Of a stretch of DNA of 64,000 nt, positions 34,914-45,000 are shown piece by piece. The stretch is from Paraburkholderia acidicola (GTDB taxonomy: Bacteria; Pseudomonadota; Gammaproteobacteria; Burkholderiales; Burkholderiaceae): NCBI RefSeq assembly GCF_002362315.1, contig NZ_MTZV01000004.1, positions 434,001-498,000 of the forward strand. The letters run 5' to 3'. Under the pieces are notes generated by a model. It saw only the letters and a list, made by a program, of their open reading frames with translations, was not told the origin of the DNA and made no database searches. Every line of letters begins with the position of its first letter. The stretch's first letter is position 1. A program made the translations under genes and the position numbers.

Positions 34914-37394
34914 TCAGCTTTTGACGCGCTCGGAGCGCGGATCGTAGGGTGCTTTCAGATGCACCGTGGCGGGCAGCAGTTCGCCTGCGAGGTCGATCGT
35001 GTAGTGGCCGCTGTTCAGGTAAGCCGCGTCGGCGACACCGTCCGGATTGCTGATGTAGCCCATCGCTACCGGGCAACCGAGCGTATGCCCGAAAGCCGCC
35101 GAGGTCACGAAGCCGACCGGTTTGCCGTCACGCAGGATCGCTTCGCTGCCCCACACCATGCGATCGCTTGCGCCATCGACCGTGAGCACCACCATACGAC
35201 GCCGCAACGGTTCGTCGCGCAGCTTAAGCAATGCCTCGCGACCGCGGAACGGGATGTCCTTGTTGAGCTTGCACGCGAACGACAGACCGGCTTCGAACGG
35301 GTTGTAATCAGGCGTGAGCTCACGGCCCCACGCGCGATATCCCTTCTCGATACGCAGCGAATCGATCGCGTAGTAGCCCGCATTGACGAGACCAAACGGT
35401 TTGCCTGCTGCGTGCAGCGTTTCGTACACACCGGCTGCGAATTCAACCGGTACGTAGAGTTCCCAGCCCAGCTCACCGACATAGGTCAGGCGTGTCGCGC
35501 GAACAGTCGCGTAACCGATATCGACTTCGCGGCTCTGGCCGAACGGAAAGGCTGCGGCACTCCAGTCGGCCTTCGACACGCTCTGCAAAAGGTCGCGAGC
35601 GCGCGGCCCCATCACCGCGAGCACCGCATACTGGCCCGTCACATCGACGAGCGTGCAGTGTTTGTCGTGCGGAATCGATTTTTCGATGTAGTCGAAATCG
35701 CGTGTGGTCTGGGCCGAGCCGGTGACGATCAGGTATTGATCGTCGGCGAGACGGGTCAACGTGAAATCGGATTCGTAGTTGCCGCGCTCGTTGAGCATGC
35801 CGGTATAGACAGTCGTGCCAGTCGGCACGGCGACATCGTTAGCGACGATGCCTTGCAGCACCGCTTCCGCATCGCGTCCCTTGACGAGCAGTTTCGAGAA
35901 CGATGTCATGTCGAACAACGCGACGCCCTCACGGCACGCGCGATGTTCCGCGCCGCTCCACGGCAGCCAGTTTTGCTGGCCAAATCCATATTCGACGCGC
36001 GCTTCAGCCGGGCTCGGCGCGAAGAAGTTCGGGCGTTCCCAGCCCATCTTGCTACCGAAGTACGCACCCTCGTCGCGCAGCAACGTGTAAAGCGGCGAAC
36101 GACGGAACGGCCGCGCGGTATCGAGTTCGCGATTCGGCCACGGCATCGCGTAGTGCAGGCCGAGTGTTTCCTTCACGCGATCATGCAGCCACGTGTCGTT
36201 GCCGTTGAAGCGTGCAAAGCGACGGATGTCGACGGGCCAGAGATCCATCGTCGGTGAGCCCGCGACGATCCACTCGGCAAGCGCCATCCCTGCCCCGCCC
36301 GCCGACGCGATCCCCATCGAATTGAAACCGGCACCGACGAAGAAGCGCCGCAATTCAGGCGCTTCGCCGAGGATGAAGTTGTTGTCCGGTGTGAACGATT
36401 CCGGCCCGTTGTAGAACTGCTTGACCTGCGCGGTTTCGAGCGCGGGCACGCGCTGCAATGCGTTTTCCATCAGGATCTGGAATTGATCCCAATCATCGGG
36501 CAGCAACTGGAATTCGAAGTTTTCCGGAATGCCATTCATGCCCCAGGGCTTCGCGTTGGGCTCGAAGCCACCCATCACGAGGCCGCCCACTTCTTCCTTG
36601 AAATAGATGTAGCCGTCCGGATCGCGCATCACCGGCAGGTCGGGATGCACGCCCGCGATGCGCTCGGTCACGATGTAGTAGTGCTCGGCGGAATGCAGCG
36701 GCACAGTCACGTCGCACATCCGGCCGATCGCCTTCGCCCATTGGCCCGCGCAGTTGACGACGATGTCCGCGGCAATGGTGCCTTCTTCGCCGTCCTTGTT
36801 GCGCCACGCGAGGCCACTCACTTCGCGGCCCGCTTCGGCTTGCCGCGTATGGATCGCGGTCACGCGTGTGTTCTCGACGATGCGTGCGCCGCGCGTGCGT
36901 GCACCGCGTGCGAGTGCCTGTGTCAGATCGGTGGGATTCGCCTTGCCGTCGCCGGGCAGCCAGACCGCGCCGAGCAGATCGTCGGTGCGCATCACCGGCC
37001 ACAGATCGCCGGCTTCCTTCGGACCGATCACGTCGCACGCCACGCCGTAGGCGCGTGCGACCGCGGCCGTGCGTTTGAGCTGCGTCATGCGTTCAGCCGT
37101 GCGCGCAACCGATAGCGAACCGCATTGCTTCCAGCCGGTAGCGAGACCGGTGTCGGCCTCCAGCTCGGCATAGAGCGCAGTCGAGTAGCGAATCAATTTC
37201 GTCATGCTTTCCTGCGCACGCAGTTGGCCGACCAGACCGGCCGCATGCCAGGTGGTGCCACAGGACAGTTGGCCCTGTTCGAGCAGCACGACGTCGGACC
37301 AGCCCAGCTTGGTCAGGTGATAGGCAACGGAGCAGCCAATGATGCCGCCACCGACGATCACAACCCGTGCGTGTTGAGGAATGTTTGTTGACAT
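34914..37394 (-). CDS. Dimethylglycine/sarcosine dehydrogenase-type flavoprotein with GcvT domain
   Basis: This 826-residue enzyme has an N-terminal FAD domain (VVIVGGGIIGCSVAYHL, residues 11-27). GTTWHAAGL holds His50, the position that binds FAD covalently in dimethylglycine and sarcosine dehydrogenases. An FAO_M linker region and a C-terminal aminomethyltransferase (GcvT-like) folate domain (about 440-820) follow. It should oxidise an N-methyl amine and pass the methyl group to THF as methylene-THF. Candidates are dimethylglycine, sarcosine or 4-methylaminobutanoate. It is followed at 17 bases by purU. Confidence 0.9.
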   Translation of the reverse strand: MSTNIPQHARVVIVGGGIIGCSVAYHLTKLGWSDVVLLEQGQLSCGTTWHAAGLVGQLRAQESMTKLIRYSTALYAELEADTGLATGWKQCGSLSVARTAERMTQLKRTAAVARAYGVACDVIGPKEAGDLWPVMRTDDLLGAVWLPGDGKANPTDLTQALARGARTRGARIVENTRVTAIHTRQAEAGREVSGLAWRNKDGEEGTIAADIVVNCAGQWAKAIGRMCDVTVPLHSAEHYYIVTERIAGVHPDLPVMRDPDGYIYFKEEVGGLVMGGFEPNAKPWGMNGIPENFEFQLLPDDWDQFQILMENALQRVPALETAQVKQFYNGPESFTPDNNFILGEAPELRRFFVGAGFNSMGIASAGGAGMALAEWIVAGSPTMDLWPVDIRRFARFNGNDTWLHDRVKETLGLHYAMPWPNRELDTARPFRRSPLYTLLRDEGAYFGSKMGWERPNFFAPSPAEARVEYGFGQQNWLPWSGAEHRACREGVALFDMTSFSKLLVKGRDAEAVLQGIVANDVAVPTGTTVYTGMLNERGNYESDFTLTRLADDQYLIVTGSAQTTRDFDYIEKSIPHDKHCTLVDVTGQYAVLAVMGPRARDLLQSVSKADWSAAAFPFGQSREVDIGYATVRATRLTYVGELGWELYVPVEFAAGVYETLHAAGKPFGLVNAGYYAIDSLRIEKGYRAWGRELTPDYNPFEAGLSFACKLNKDIPFRGREALLKLRDEPLRRRMVVLTVDGASDRMVWGSEAILRDGKPVGFVTSAAFGHTLGCPVAMGYISNPDGVADAAYLNSGHYTIDLAGELLPATVHLKAPYDPRSERVKS

Positions 37395-37866
37395 ATGTTG
37401 ATATCTGTCCGGTATTACGTGTGTTTTTGCTACTCGATGTGGGTTTAGTGTGCCTTACGATGACGCAAAATGCAAGATAAAACCACAAATACCGCAGGAA
37501 GGTGGCCTGATTTCCATTTGCGACGCTCGGAGCAAGGCCATCCTCGAATCCACATCTAGCTCGTTGATTTCCGTTGATTCGTGTTGATATAAATAACCAA
37601 CCTTATAGCTCCCGCTCCCGGCACACAGGCCTGTCGGGAAATTCGTGAAATCCACCGCTGCTGATCCGCCTCGACCAGGGGACCGAGCGTTGCCCGGAAA
37701 CCCTCGCGTTTACTGGCTCTCAGGCCCGTGCCACCGCGATTGTTAAGCGCCACCTGGCAAGATCTAACAATTACCCGCCGCCGATCTTGCGTTTCTTTGC
37801 AATCTTTCATTCCTATCTCATTTATCTTTCGCCACTGTTACATCAACCAATGTTAATGAGATCGAG
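37395..37866. promoter_or_regulatory. Divergent promoter region with 10-bp-phased GTTGAT repeats
   Basis: This 472-base region without a gene separates the demethylase and the trimeric autotransporter. GTTGAT recurs at 37563, 37573 and 37583 with exactly 10-base spacing, and GTTGAC/GTTGAT occur at 37387 and 37397 with the same spacing across the demethylase start. Such helically phased hexamers suggest cooperative binding of a regulator. Confidence 0.5.
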
Positions 37867-40278
37867 ATGAAAGCCTTTTTGAACCGACTGATCGCCGTTG
37901 AAAAGACCATCGGCACGAACAATCAAGACACGACAGCTGCTCATGGACGCATCGTCCGGAATTCCAGTGGCACGTCGGTGTCACCGCGTCCGCCGTTCGA
38001 GGTAAGCGTACTCGCCATCGTGGCGACGGCACTTTTCATCGGGCTTCCTGTGCCCGCCCATGCGAACACTTTCAAGTCCAACGAAGCATGCGATTCAGCG
38101 GGTCTCAGCGCCGTTGGGCGATCTGGAGTACCCGGCGAGAGTGCGCAACCCACCGACGGGTCCGGAACCTATTCGACCGTCGCCGGCTGCAACGCGAGCG
38201 GCAATGGACAGCTCGCCGCAACCGTCTATGGCGGATATTCCCAGGTCACCGGTGAAGGCGGCTCGGCCTTTGGCTTCATGACCTCCGCAGGAAAATGGGG
38301 CACGGCGGCCGGCACCGAGGCGAATGCGTCCGGCACGGCAAGCACGGCAGTCGGCTTCGGCAGTGTGGCGAGCGCGACGAACTCTGTGGCGATCGGCGGT
38401 GCGGGCGGTGACGGTACGACGCCGCTGTCGGCTGCGAATTCGACGGTCGCTTCGGGTAAGGGCGCTGTCGCGATCGGTAGCAATGCGGTCCGTGGTGCGC
38501 AAGCGAGCGCAGCGGACGCAATTGCAATTGGCGGTCAGGCAAGCGCATCGCGTTCGGCGGCCGTTGCAATCGGCCTCGGTAGCGCTGCAAACAACGCAAA
38601 CGATGTCGCACTCGGCGCGGGCTCGACGACGTCGACCGCTGTCGGTACGAAGAACACGACGATCAACGGTACGACCTACAAGTTCGCCGGCACGTCGCCG
38701 ACGAGCACCGTCAGCGTCGGTACAGCAGGCAACGAACGCACGATTACCAGCGTCGCAGCCGGACAGATCAACGCAACGAGCACGGACGCCGTGAACGGCT
38801 CGCAGCTCAATGCGACGAATCAGGCTGTAACGGGTCTCGGCAAGCGGATGACGACGACGGAAGCGAACGTCACGACGCTGCAAGGCAACGTGTCGACGAA
38901 TGCATCGAACATCAACGGCCTGCAGCAGAACGCCTTGCAATGGAACAGCACATTGGGTGCGTACGACGCGAGCCACGGTAGCAGCGCGCCGCAGAAGATC
39001 ACCAATGTAGCGGCCGGTGCGGTCAATGCAACCAGCACCGATGCGGTCAACGGCGCGCAACTGAATGCGACCAACCAGGCGATCGATTCGGTCACGAACT
39101 CCGTGCAGAACATCAATAGCGGTGCCGGCATCAAGTACTTCCACGCGAACTCGACGCAACCAGACAGCAGCGCGACCGGCACCGACAGCGTAGCGATCGG
39201 TCCGTCGGCAAGCGCGACGGGTAACGGTTCGATCGCGACCGGTTCGAATGCGATCGCGAATGGCGATAACAGCATTGCGCAAGGCACCGGTGCGGTGGCG
39301 GGCGTCGCCGGTTCGAATGCGACCATCGCTCAGGATGCCGCGTATGGTTCGAACGCAAGCGCAACGGGCGGCTCGTCGCTCGCATTGGGCGCGAATGCCA
39401 GCGTGACGACAGCGGGTGGCGTTGCATTGGGCTCGGGCTCCATCGCAAACCGTGCGGCAGGAACATTCACCGACCCGATTTCTGGCGCCAACTTTACGAC
39501 GGCGCTGGGTGCGGTATCGGTCGGTCTCGCCGGTTCGCTGCGCCAGATCACTAATGTCGCCGCCGGTACGCAGGCCACCGATGCGGTGAACCTGAGCCAG
39601 TTGCAAGCCGCGATGAGCTCGCTGTCGAACAGTATCAAACCGGTTGCGCCGACTCCCTCGAGTGGCGCCGGTAACAACGCTTCGTCCGCTAACGGGTCAC
39701 TGATTGCTGGCAATCCGTCCACCTACCAGGCACCAGTCGCGAATGCAGCCAACGCGACCGCGGCGGGAAGTGGCAGCGTTGCGTCGGGCACGGGCAGTAC
39801 CGCGCTGGGCAACGGTGCGCACGCAAGCGGCACGGACTCGGTCGCGCTGGGCAACAACTCGGTTGCATCTGAAGACAACACCGTATCGGTTGGCTCGGTG
39901 GGCAACGAGCGGCGCATGACCAACGTCGGCAGCGGCGTGGGCGGTACTGACGCGGTGAACGTGAATCAGCTCAATTCCGCGCTTTCGCAGGCGAATGGCT
40001 ACACGGATCAGCGCTTTGGACAATTGCAGCAGAGCGTCAACGAGACTGCTCGTAACGCGTACTCGGGTGTGGCAGCGGCTACCGCACTGACGATGATTCC
40101 CGACGTCGACAAGGGCAAGACTTTGTCGCTTGGCGTAGGCGTCGGATCGTATCGCGGCTACCAGGCAACGGCGATTGGCGGCACCGCCCGCATCACCGAA
40201 AACATCAAGGTGCGAGCCGGTGCGAGTTTGAGTGCGGGTGGTACGGCGTTTGGTATCGGTGGGTCGATGCAGTGGTAA
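37867..40278 (+). CDS. YadA-like trimeric autotransporter adhesin
   Basis: This 803-residue secreted adhesin has a long signal region (about residues 1-66, hydrophobic LAIVATALFIGLPVPAHA), YadA-type head repeats of the GSxAxAxGxxSxAxG kind, and neck motifs (RTITSVAAGQINATSTDAVN near 295, repeated as KITNVAAGAVNATSTDAVN, RQITNVAAGTQATDAVN and RRMTNVGSGVGGTDAVN). It ends in a short stalk and the C-terminal beta-barrel anchor (GKTLSLGVGVGSYRGYQATAIGG, then GIGGSMQW with terminal Trp). Three chains form the pore and display the head. It is followed at 58 bases by a lipoprotein gene. Confidence 0.93.
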   Translation: MKAFLNRLIAVEKTIGTNNQDTTAAHGRIVRNSSGTSVSPRPPFEVSVLAIVATALFIGLPVPAHANTFKSNEACDSAGLSAVGRSGVPGESAQPTDGSGTYSTVAGCNASGNGQLAATVYGGYSQVTGEGGSAFGFMTSAGKWGTAAGTEANASGTASTAVGFGSVASATNSVAIGGAGGDGTTPLSAANSTVASGKGAVAIGSNAVRGAQASAADAIAIGGQASASRSAAVAIGLGSAANNANDVALGAGSTTSTAVGTKNTTINGTTYKFAGTSPTSTVSVGTAGNERTITSVAAGQINATSTDAVNGSQLNATNQAVTGLGKRMTTTEANVTTLQGNVSTNASNINGLQQNALQWNSTLGAYDASHGSSAPQKITNVAAGAVNATSTDAVNGAQLNATNQAIDSVTNSVQNINSGAGIKYFHANSTQPDSSATGTDSVAIGPSASATGNGSIATGSNAIANGDNSIAQGTGAVAGVAGSNATIAQDAAYGSNASATGGSSLALGANASVTTAGGVALGSGSIANRAAGTFTDPISGANFTTALGAVSVGLAGSLRQITNVAAGTQATDAVNLSQLQAAMSSLSNSIKPVAPTPSSGAGNNASSANGSLIAGNPSTYQAPVANAANATAAGSGSVASGTGSTALGNGAHASGTDSVALGNNSVASEDNTVSVGSVGNERRMTNVGSGVGGTDAVNVNQLNSALSQANGYTDQRFGQLQQSVNETARNAYSGVAAATALTMIPDVDKGKTLSLGVGVGSYRGYQATAIGGTARITENIKVRAGASLSAGGTAFGIGGSMQW

Positions 40279-40336
40279 TCACAGTCCGCGGTTGATCGTC
40301 ATCGCGACAGAGCCTTCATCGGAAGAGACAACTGAA

Positions 40337-40705
40337 ATGCGTGCAATTATTTCTCTGGCATTACTGGGTACGTTCGTCAGCGGATGTACCTGGACTAATC
40401 CTTCGAAGCCACTGTCGGCGTTTCCTCGCGACAGCTACAGTTGCGAGCAACAGGCGCTGCGGCAGTACCCTCAGGTGATCGGCGGTCGGCTGGTGGACGG
40501 CGACTACTACCGGCCAGCCGAAACTCACTGCCATTACTGGCGTGACGGGAATGGACAAACCTGCGAGACCTATCCAGGAGAGTACGTGCCGCCGGTCGTT
40601 GCGGCAGTCGACTTGAATAGTTCGCAGCGGCGTCGTGGGACGCTCTCCTGCCTGGAGGCGAATGGCTGGTCCCAAACGCCTGGCTTTTCCGGGGTCCTCT
40701 ATTAG
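40337..40705 (+). CDS. Small lipoprotein downstream of trimeric autotransporter
   Basis: This 122-residue protein has a lipoprotein signal (LLGTFVSGC, Cys17). The mature part carries four further Cys (DSYSCEQQ, THCHYW, GQTCETYP, SCLEANG), giving possible disulfides. I do not recognise a family. The start is the ATG at 40337; a longer frame runs back into the adhesin. The 58-base spacing suggests an operon with the trimeric autotransporter, as in the sadA-sadB arrangement of Salmonella where a lipoprotein aids surface display. That comparison is by layout, not by sequence. Confidence 0.8.
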   Translation: MRAIISLALLGTFVSGCTWTNPSKPLSAFPRDSYSCEQQALRQYPQVIGGRLVDGDYYRPAETHCHYWRDGNGQTCETYPGEYVPPVVAAVDLNSSQRRRGTLSCLEANGWSQTPGFSGVLY

Positions 40706-40720
40706 CGTGACGGCCTGCGG

Positions 40721-41080
40721 CTACTGTGCGGAAGACTGCGGCGCGACGAAAGAGTCGCGCGGCATCGTGCCCGTAGCTCGCTCTGCGTCGCATTTCGACC
40801 TGACCGGGTCCATGGAACCCGGCCCGTATGTGAAGGAAAGCGGCCTGGACGCGACGGTGTACGCGGCAAGCTGGAGCAACGCGCGCCCCCAGTCGGAATG
40901 AATGCCGCCATCCTTTTTCACCGATAGCAATGGCGCAGTCCATTGCCCGCAATTGTCCGGTGCGCTCACGATCGGAGCCGTACGGGCAGCCCACTGGATA
41001 TTGTTTTCCTCGACGCCCGCCGTCGCACTGTTCACTACCATCACCAGTCCAGCCAGAGCCACAAAGCAGTGATTACGCAT
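40721..41080 (-). CDS. Small exported protein, unknown
   Basis: This 119-residue protein begins with a signal peptide (MRNHCFVALAGLVMVVNSATAG). The mature part has two cysteines (PDNCGQW and RSKCDAE) that may pair. No family is recognised. No clear ribosome site precedes the ATG, so the gene is less certain than its neighbours. It is convergent with the lipoprotein gene (15 bases between stops) and 127 bases downstream of the DeoR gene. Confidence 0.6.
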   Translation of the reverse strand: MRNHCFVALAGLVMVVNSATAGVEENNIQWAARTAPIVSAPDNCGQWTAPLLSVKKDGGIHSDWGRALLQLAAYTVASRPLSFTYGPGSMDPVRSKCDAERATGTMPRDSFVAPQSSAQ

Positions 41081-41207
41081 GGTTTTCGACGATCACGAAA
41101 TGGGGTGAGTCATGTTAGCCAACCGACACAGACGCGTCTGTGGAATTTTGTAGGTGGCGGCTGGTTTGAGGATAGTCGCCTTTTCAATCAAACCAAAGAT
41201 CGTGCAT

Positions 41208-41981
41208 CTACGCCGCTTCCGGCGCGCCGTAGCACACTTCGACACCCGCCGCGGCTAGCACCTCAGCTAGCGCTGGCGACGGGGCTTCGTCAGTGATCAG
41301 CAGATTGACTGCCTCCGCGCCGAACGCATGGACCAGCGCGCTATGTCCAAACTTCGCGTGATCCGCAACGACGACGCGACGCTCCGCCTGCGCAAATGCG
41401 GCAAGCGAATACGCGACGTCGGCGGGTTGAGCATCCATGAAACGGCCTTGTGCATCGATGGCCGTCACCGAAACGATCGCATAGCGGACATAGAACTGGC
41501 GCATGAAGGCCAGTACGCTTTCGCCGAACGCTGCTGCATCGTCGGCGCGCAGTTCGCCGCCGGTGATGAACACACGATTGTCGTTGCGCGTGGCCAGCAT
41601 GCGCGCGATCTCGGTTGAATTGGTGACGACGGTTAGACGCGAACGGGCGCATAACGCCTGCGCGACATGGACGCAGGTGGTGCCGCCGTCGAGAATCAGC
41701 GAGTCGCCGTCGCGTACCAGTTCGCCGACCTGCGCGGCAATCACCTGCTTCGCCGCATCGTTTTCCTGCATGCGCCGCTGGAACGGCGGTTCGTCGAGCC
41801 GGTCGGGCAACATGATGCCGCCATGCACCTTGACCAGCAGGCCTTCGGCGATCAACGGCTTGATGTTGCGCCGGATGGTCTCGTCCGATACGGCGAAAAC
41901 TTCAGCGAGTTCGGTGATCGTGCAGGTCTGTTGCGCACGCAGCATGCGCATGATTTCAGCTTTGCGTTGGGTCGAGAACAT
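41208..41981 (-). CDS. DeoR/GlpR-family regulator
   Basis: This 257-residue regulator has an N-terminal DeoR HTH (MFSTQRKAEIMRMLRAQQTCTITELAEVFAVSDETIRRNIKPL) and a C-terminal sugar-phosphate sensor domain (LILDGGTTCVHVAQAL near 95, VTNSTEIARML, VFITGGELR). The start is the ATG at 41981; an upstream TTG adds a proline-rich leader. Such regulators respond to sugar phosphates, but no sugar gene is adjacent: it lies 116 bases downstream of the giant TpsA gene on the same strand. Its targets are unknown. Confidence 0.88.
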   Translation of the reverse strand: MFSTQRKAEIMRMLRAQQTCTITELAEVFAVSDETIRRNIKPLIAEGLLVKVHGGIMLPDRLDEPPFQRRMQENDAAKQVIAAQVGELVRDGDSLILDGGTTCVHVAQALCARSRLTVVTNSTEIARMLATRNDNRVFITGGELRADDAAAFGESVLAFMRQFYVRYAIVSVTAIDAQGRFMDAQPADVAYSLAAFAQAERRVVVADHAKFGHSALVHAFGAEAVNLLITDEAPSPALAEVLAAAGVEVCYGAPEAA

Positions 41982-42097
41982 GGGGGCCGGCGGAAGATTC
42001 AATGGCGGCCAGTCTAGCAAAGGCGGCTACCCGGCGATAGCCATTCCCTCGCATTTCCAATGAAACCCACACCCGCAACGACCATCGGATGCCTGTA

Positions 42098-45000
42098 TCA
42101 GAGCGGCATCAGCCCCGCAGGCAGTCTCACGCCGCCATTGATAAGGTTGATATAGCGATCGCCAGTGTTCGCATCCTGAGGTCCTTTTTCGCCGTGCGCT
42201 TTGCCTTCGTGATCGGTGCTTTGCGCGACCGCATTGTTGCTGAAGCTGTTCGGGCCGAATGCGTTGCCCTGACCGACCACGCCGCCGCCCACGCCACTGC
42301 TGCTGCCCTGACCCAATGCACCGCCGCCGAAGCCACTGCCACCGCCTTGACCCAGCACGCCACCCAGACTCGCAATAGAGCCGTGGTAACCCTTGTCCGG
42401 TTGACCCGGCACCTGCGGGTTGGACGGCAGCAACTGCAGCGTGCCGGCCGCGTAGTTCAGCACGTAGTTGGGACTCAGCACGCTATAACCCGACGGCGTA
42501 ATCACGTACTGGCCCGGTAACGGCGTGCCGACATTGGTAGTGAAGATCACCCTGCCGCCCAGCACACCGGTGGCCGTATCGTCGTAGCGCAAACCGCGGA
42601 CGGTGACACTGTATGGCGCGAGGAACCCCCAGTATCCCGTGACATTGTCGGCACGCACGGTCAGTGTGGCCGGTGTGATCTGCAACTGGCCGTTGACGAA
42701 GGTGATCGCGTAGTTGCTATTGGCGAGTGTGCCTTGACCGATCGCGTAGTTGCCGACGTTCTCGCCGGTCTGACGGGTCGCCGCTCCGCTGAGGCTGTCG
42801 TTGCCGACCAGGTTGCCGCCAGTGATCTGATAAGCGAAGTTCGGATCCGTGTTGCCGTAGATCTTGCTTAGCTGATCGCCGGTCAAGGTGATGGGCCTTG
42901 GCGTGATTTGCAGTTGCCCGTTGACGAACGTGATCGCGTAGTTGCTGTTGGCCAGTGTGCCCTGTTCGATTGCGTAGCCGCCGACGTTCTCGCCAGCTTG
43001 ACGCGTAGCCGCGCCGCTTAACGTATCGGTGCCGACGAGGTTGCCGTTGGTGATCTGGTAGGTGAAGTTCGGATCGGTATTGCCGTAGATCTTGCCTAGC
43101 TGGTCACCGGTGAGCGTGATCGGCCTGGGCGTGATCTGTAGCTGTCCATTCACGAACGTGATTGCGTAGTTGCTGTTGCCTAGCGTGCCCTGTTCGATTG
43201 CGTAGCCGCCGACGTTCTCTCCGGTCTGCCGTGTCGCCGCTCCGCTTAAGGTATCGCTGCCCACCAGGTTGCCGTTCGTGATCTGGTATGTCAGGTTCGG
43301 ATCGGTGTTGCCGTAGATCTTGCCCAGTTGATCGCCGGTTAGCGTGATCGGTCGCGGGGTGATCTGTAGCTGGCCGTTCACGAACGTGATCGTGTAGTTG
43401 CTGTTGGCCAGCGTGCCTTGACTGATTGCGTAACTACCGACGTTCTCGCCCGCTTGCCGTGTGGCCGCTCCGCTCAAGGTATCGTTGCCGACCAGATTGC
43501 CGCTGGTGACCTGATACGCCAGGTTCGGATCGGTGTTGCCATAGATCTTGCCCAGTTGATCGCCGGTCACTGTGATTGGCCTTGGCGTGATCTGCAACTG
43601 GCCGTTGACGAAGGTGATCGTGTAATTGCTGTTGGTCAGCGTGCCTTGACCGATTGTGTAATTGCCGACGTTCTCGCCGGCTTGCCGTGTGGCCGCTCCG
43701 CTCAAGGTGTCGTTGCCCACCAGATTGCCGCTGGTGACCTGATACGCCAGGTTCGGATCGGTGTTGCCGTAGATCTTGCTCAGTTGATCGCCGGTCAAGG
43801 TGATCGCCCGCGGCGTGATTTGCAACTGACCGTTGACGAAGGTGATCGCGTAGTTGCTGTTGGCCAGTGTGCCCTGTTCAATCGCGTAGTTGCCGACGTT
43901 CTCGCCGGCCTGGCGCGTCGCGGTTCCGCTTAGCGTATCGGTGCCCACGAGGTTGCCACCGGTGATCTGATACGTCAGGTTGGGGTCCGTATTGCCGTAG
44001 ATCTTGCCTAGCTGGTCACCGGTCAGTGTGATCGGCCGCGGTGTAATCTGGAGTTGCCCGTTGACGAACGTGATCGCGTAGTTGCTGTTGGCTAGCGTGC
44101 CCTGTTCGATTGCGTAGCCGCCGACGTTCTCACCGGTCTGTCTTGTCGTAGCGCCACTTAGAGTATCCGTGCCTACGAGGTTGCCGCCAGTGATCTGATA
44201 CGTCAGGTTCGGATCCGTATTGCCGTAGATCTTGCTCAACTGATCGCCGGTTAGCGTGAGCGGTCGCGGCGTGATCTGCAACTGGCCGTTCACGAAGGTG
44301 ATCGTGTAATTACTGTTGGCGAGTGTGCCTTGACTGATTGCGTAACCGCCAACGCTCTCGCCGGCCTGACGTGTCGTCGCTCCACTTAGTGTGTCGGTGC
44401 CTACGAGGTTGCCGCTGGTGATCTGGTACGTCAGGTTCGGATCCGTGTTGCCGTAGATCTTGCTCAACTGGTCGCCGGTTAGCGTGATCGCTCGCGGCGT
44501 GATCTGCAGTTGGCCGTTCACGAAGGTGATCGTGTAGTTGCTGTTAGCCAGCGTCCCTTGAGTGATGGCGTAGTTACCGACGTTCTCACCAGTCTGACGT
44601 GTTGCGGCTCCGCTCAACGTATCGGTGCCCACCAGGTTGCCGCTCGTGACCTGGTAAGCCAGGTTCGGATCGGTGTTGCCGTAGATCTTGCTTAGCTGAT
44701 CACCCGTGAGCGTGATCTCCCGTGGCGTGATCTGCAACTGGCCGTTGACGAAGGTGATTGCGTAGTTGCTGTTAGCAAGCGTCCCCTGGTTGATCGCGTA
44801 GTTGCCGACGTTCTCGCCGGTCTGACGTGTCGCTGTGCCGCTCAGCGTATCTGTACCTACCAGATTGCCGGTGGTGACCTGGTAAGTGAGGTTTGGATCG
44901 GTGTTGCCGTAGATCTTGCTTAGCTGATCACCGGTTAGCGTGATCGGTCGCGGGGTGATCTGTAGGCCGCCGTTGACGAAGGTGATCGCGTAGTTGCTGT

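Noticed and set aside
34881..36257. 458-residue plus-strand open frame opposite the demethylase gene
   Set aside because: The minus-strand frame encodes a complete flavoprotein with known motifs; the plus-strand product is Arg/His-rich with no domain.
38095..39606. 503-residue minus-strand open frame opposite the trimeric autotransporter
   Set aside because: Very Arg/Cys-rich composition typical of antisense of a GC-rich repetitive gene; the plus-strand adhesin is clear.
40232..40336. Long form of the lipoprotein starting inside the adhesin gene
   Set aside because: The lipoprotein signal begins at the ATG at 40337; the upstream part is antihydrophobic and overlaps the adhesin in another frame.
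42098..42700. CdiA-type toxin end of TpsA
   Set aside because: No VENN motif, no toxin-like terminal domain and no immunity-like gene downstream.
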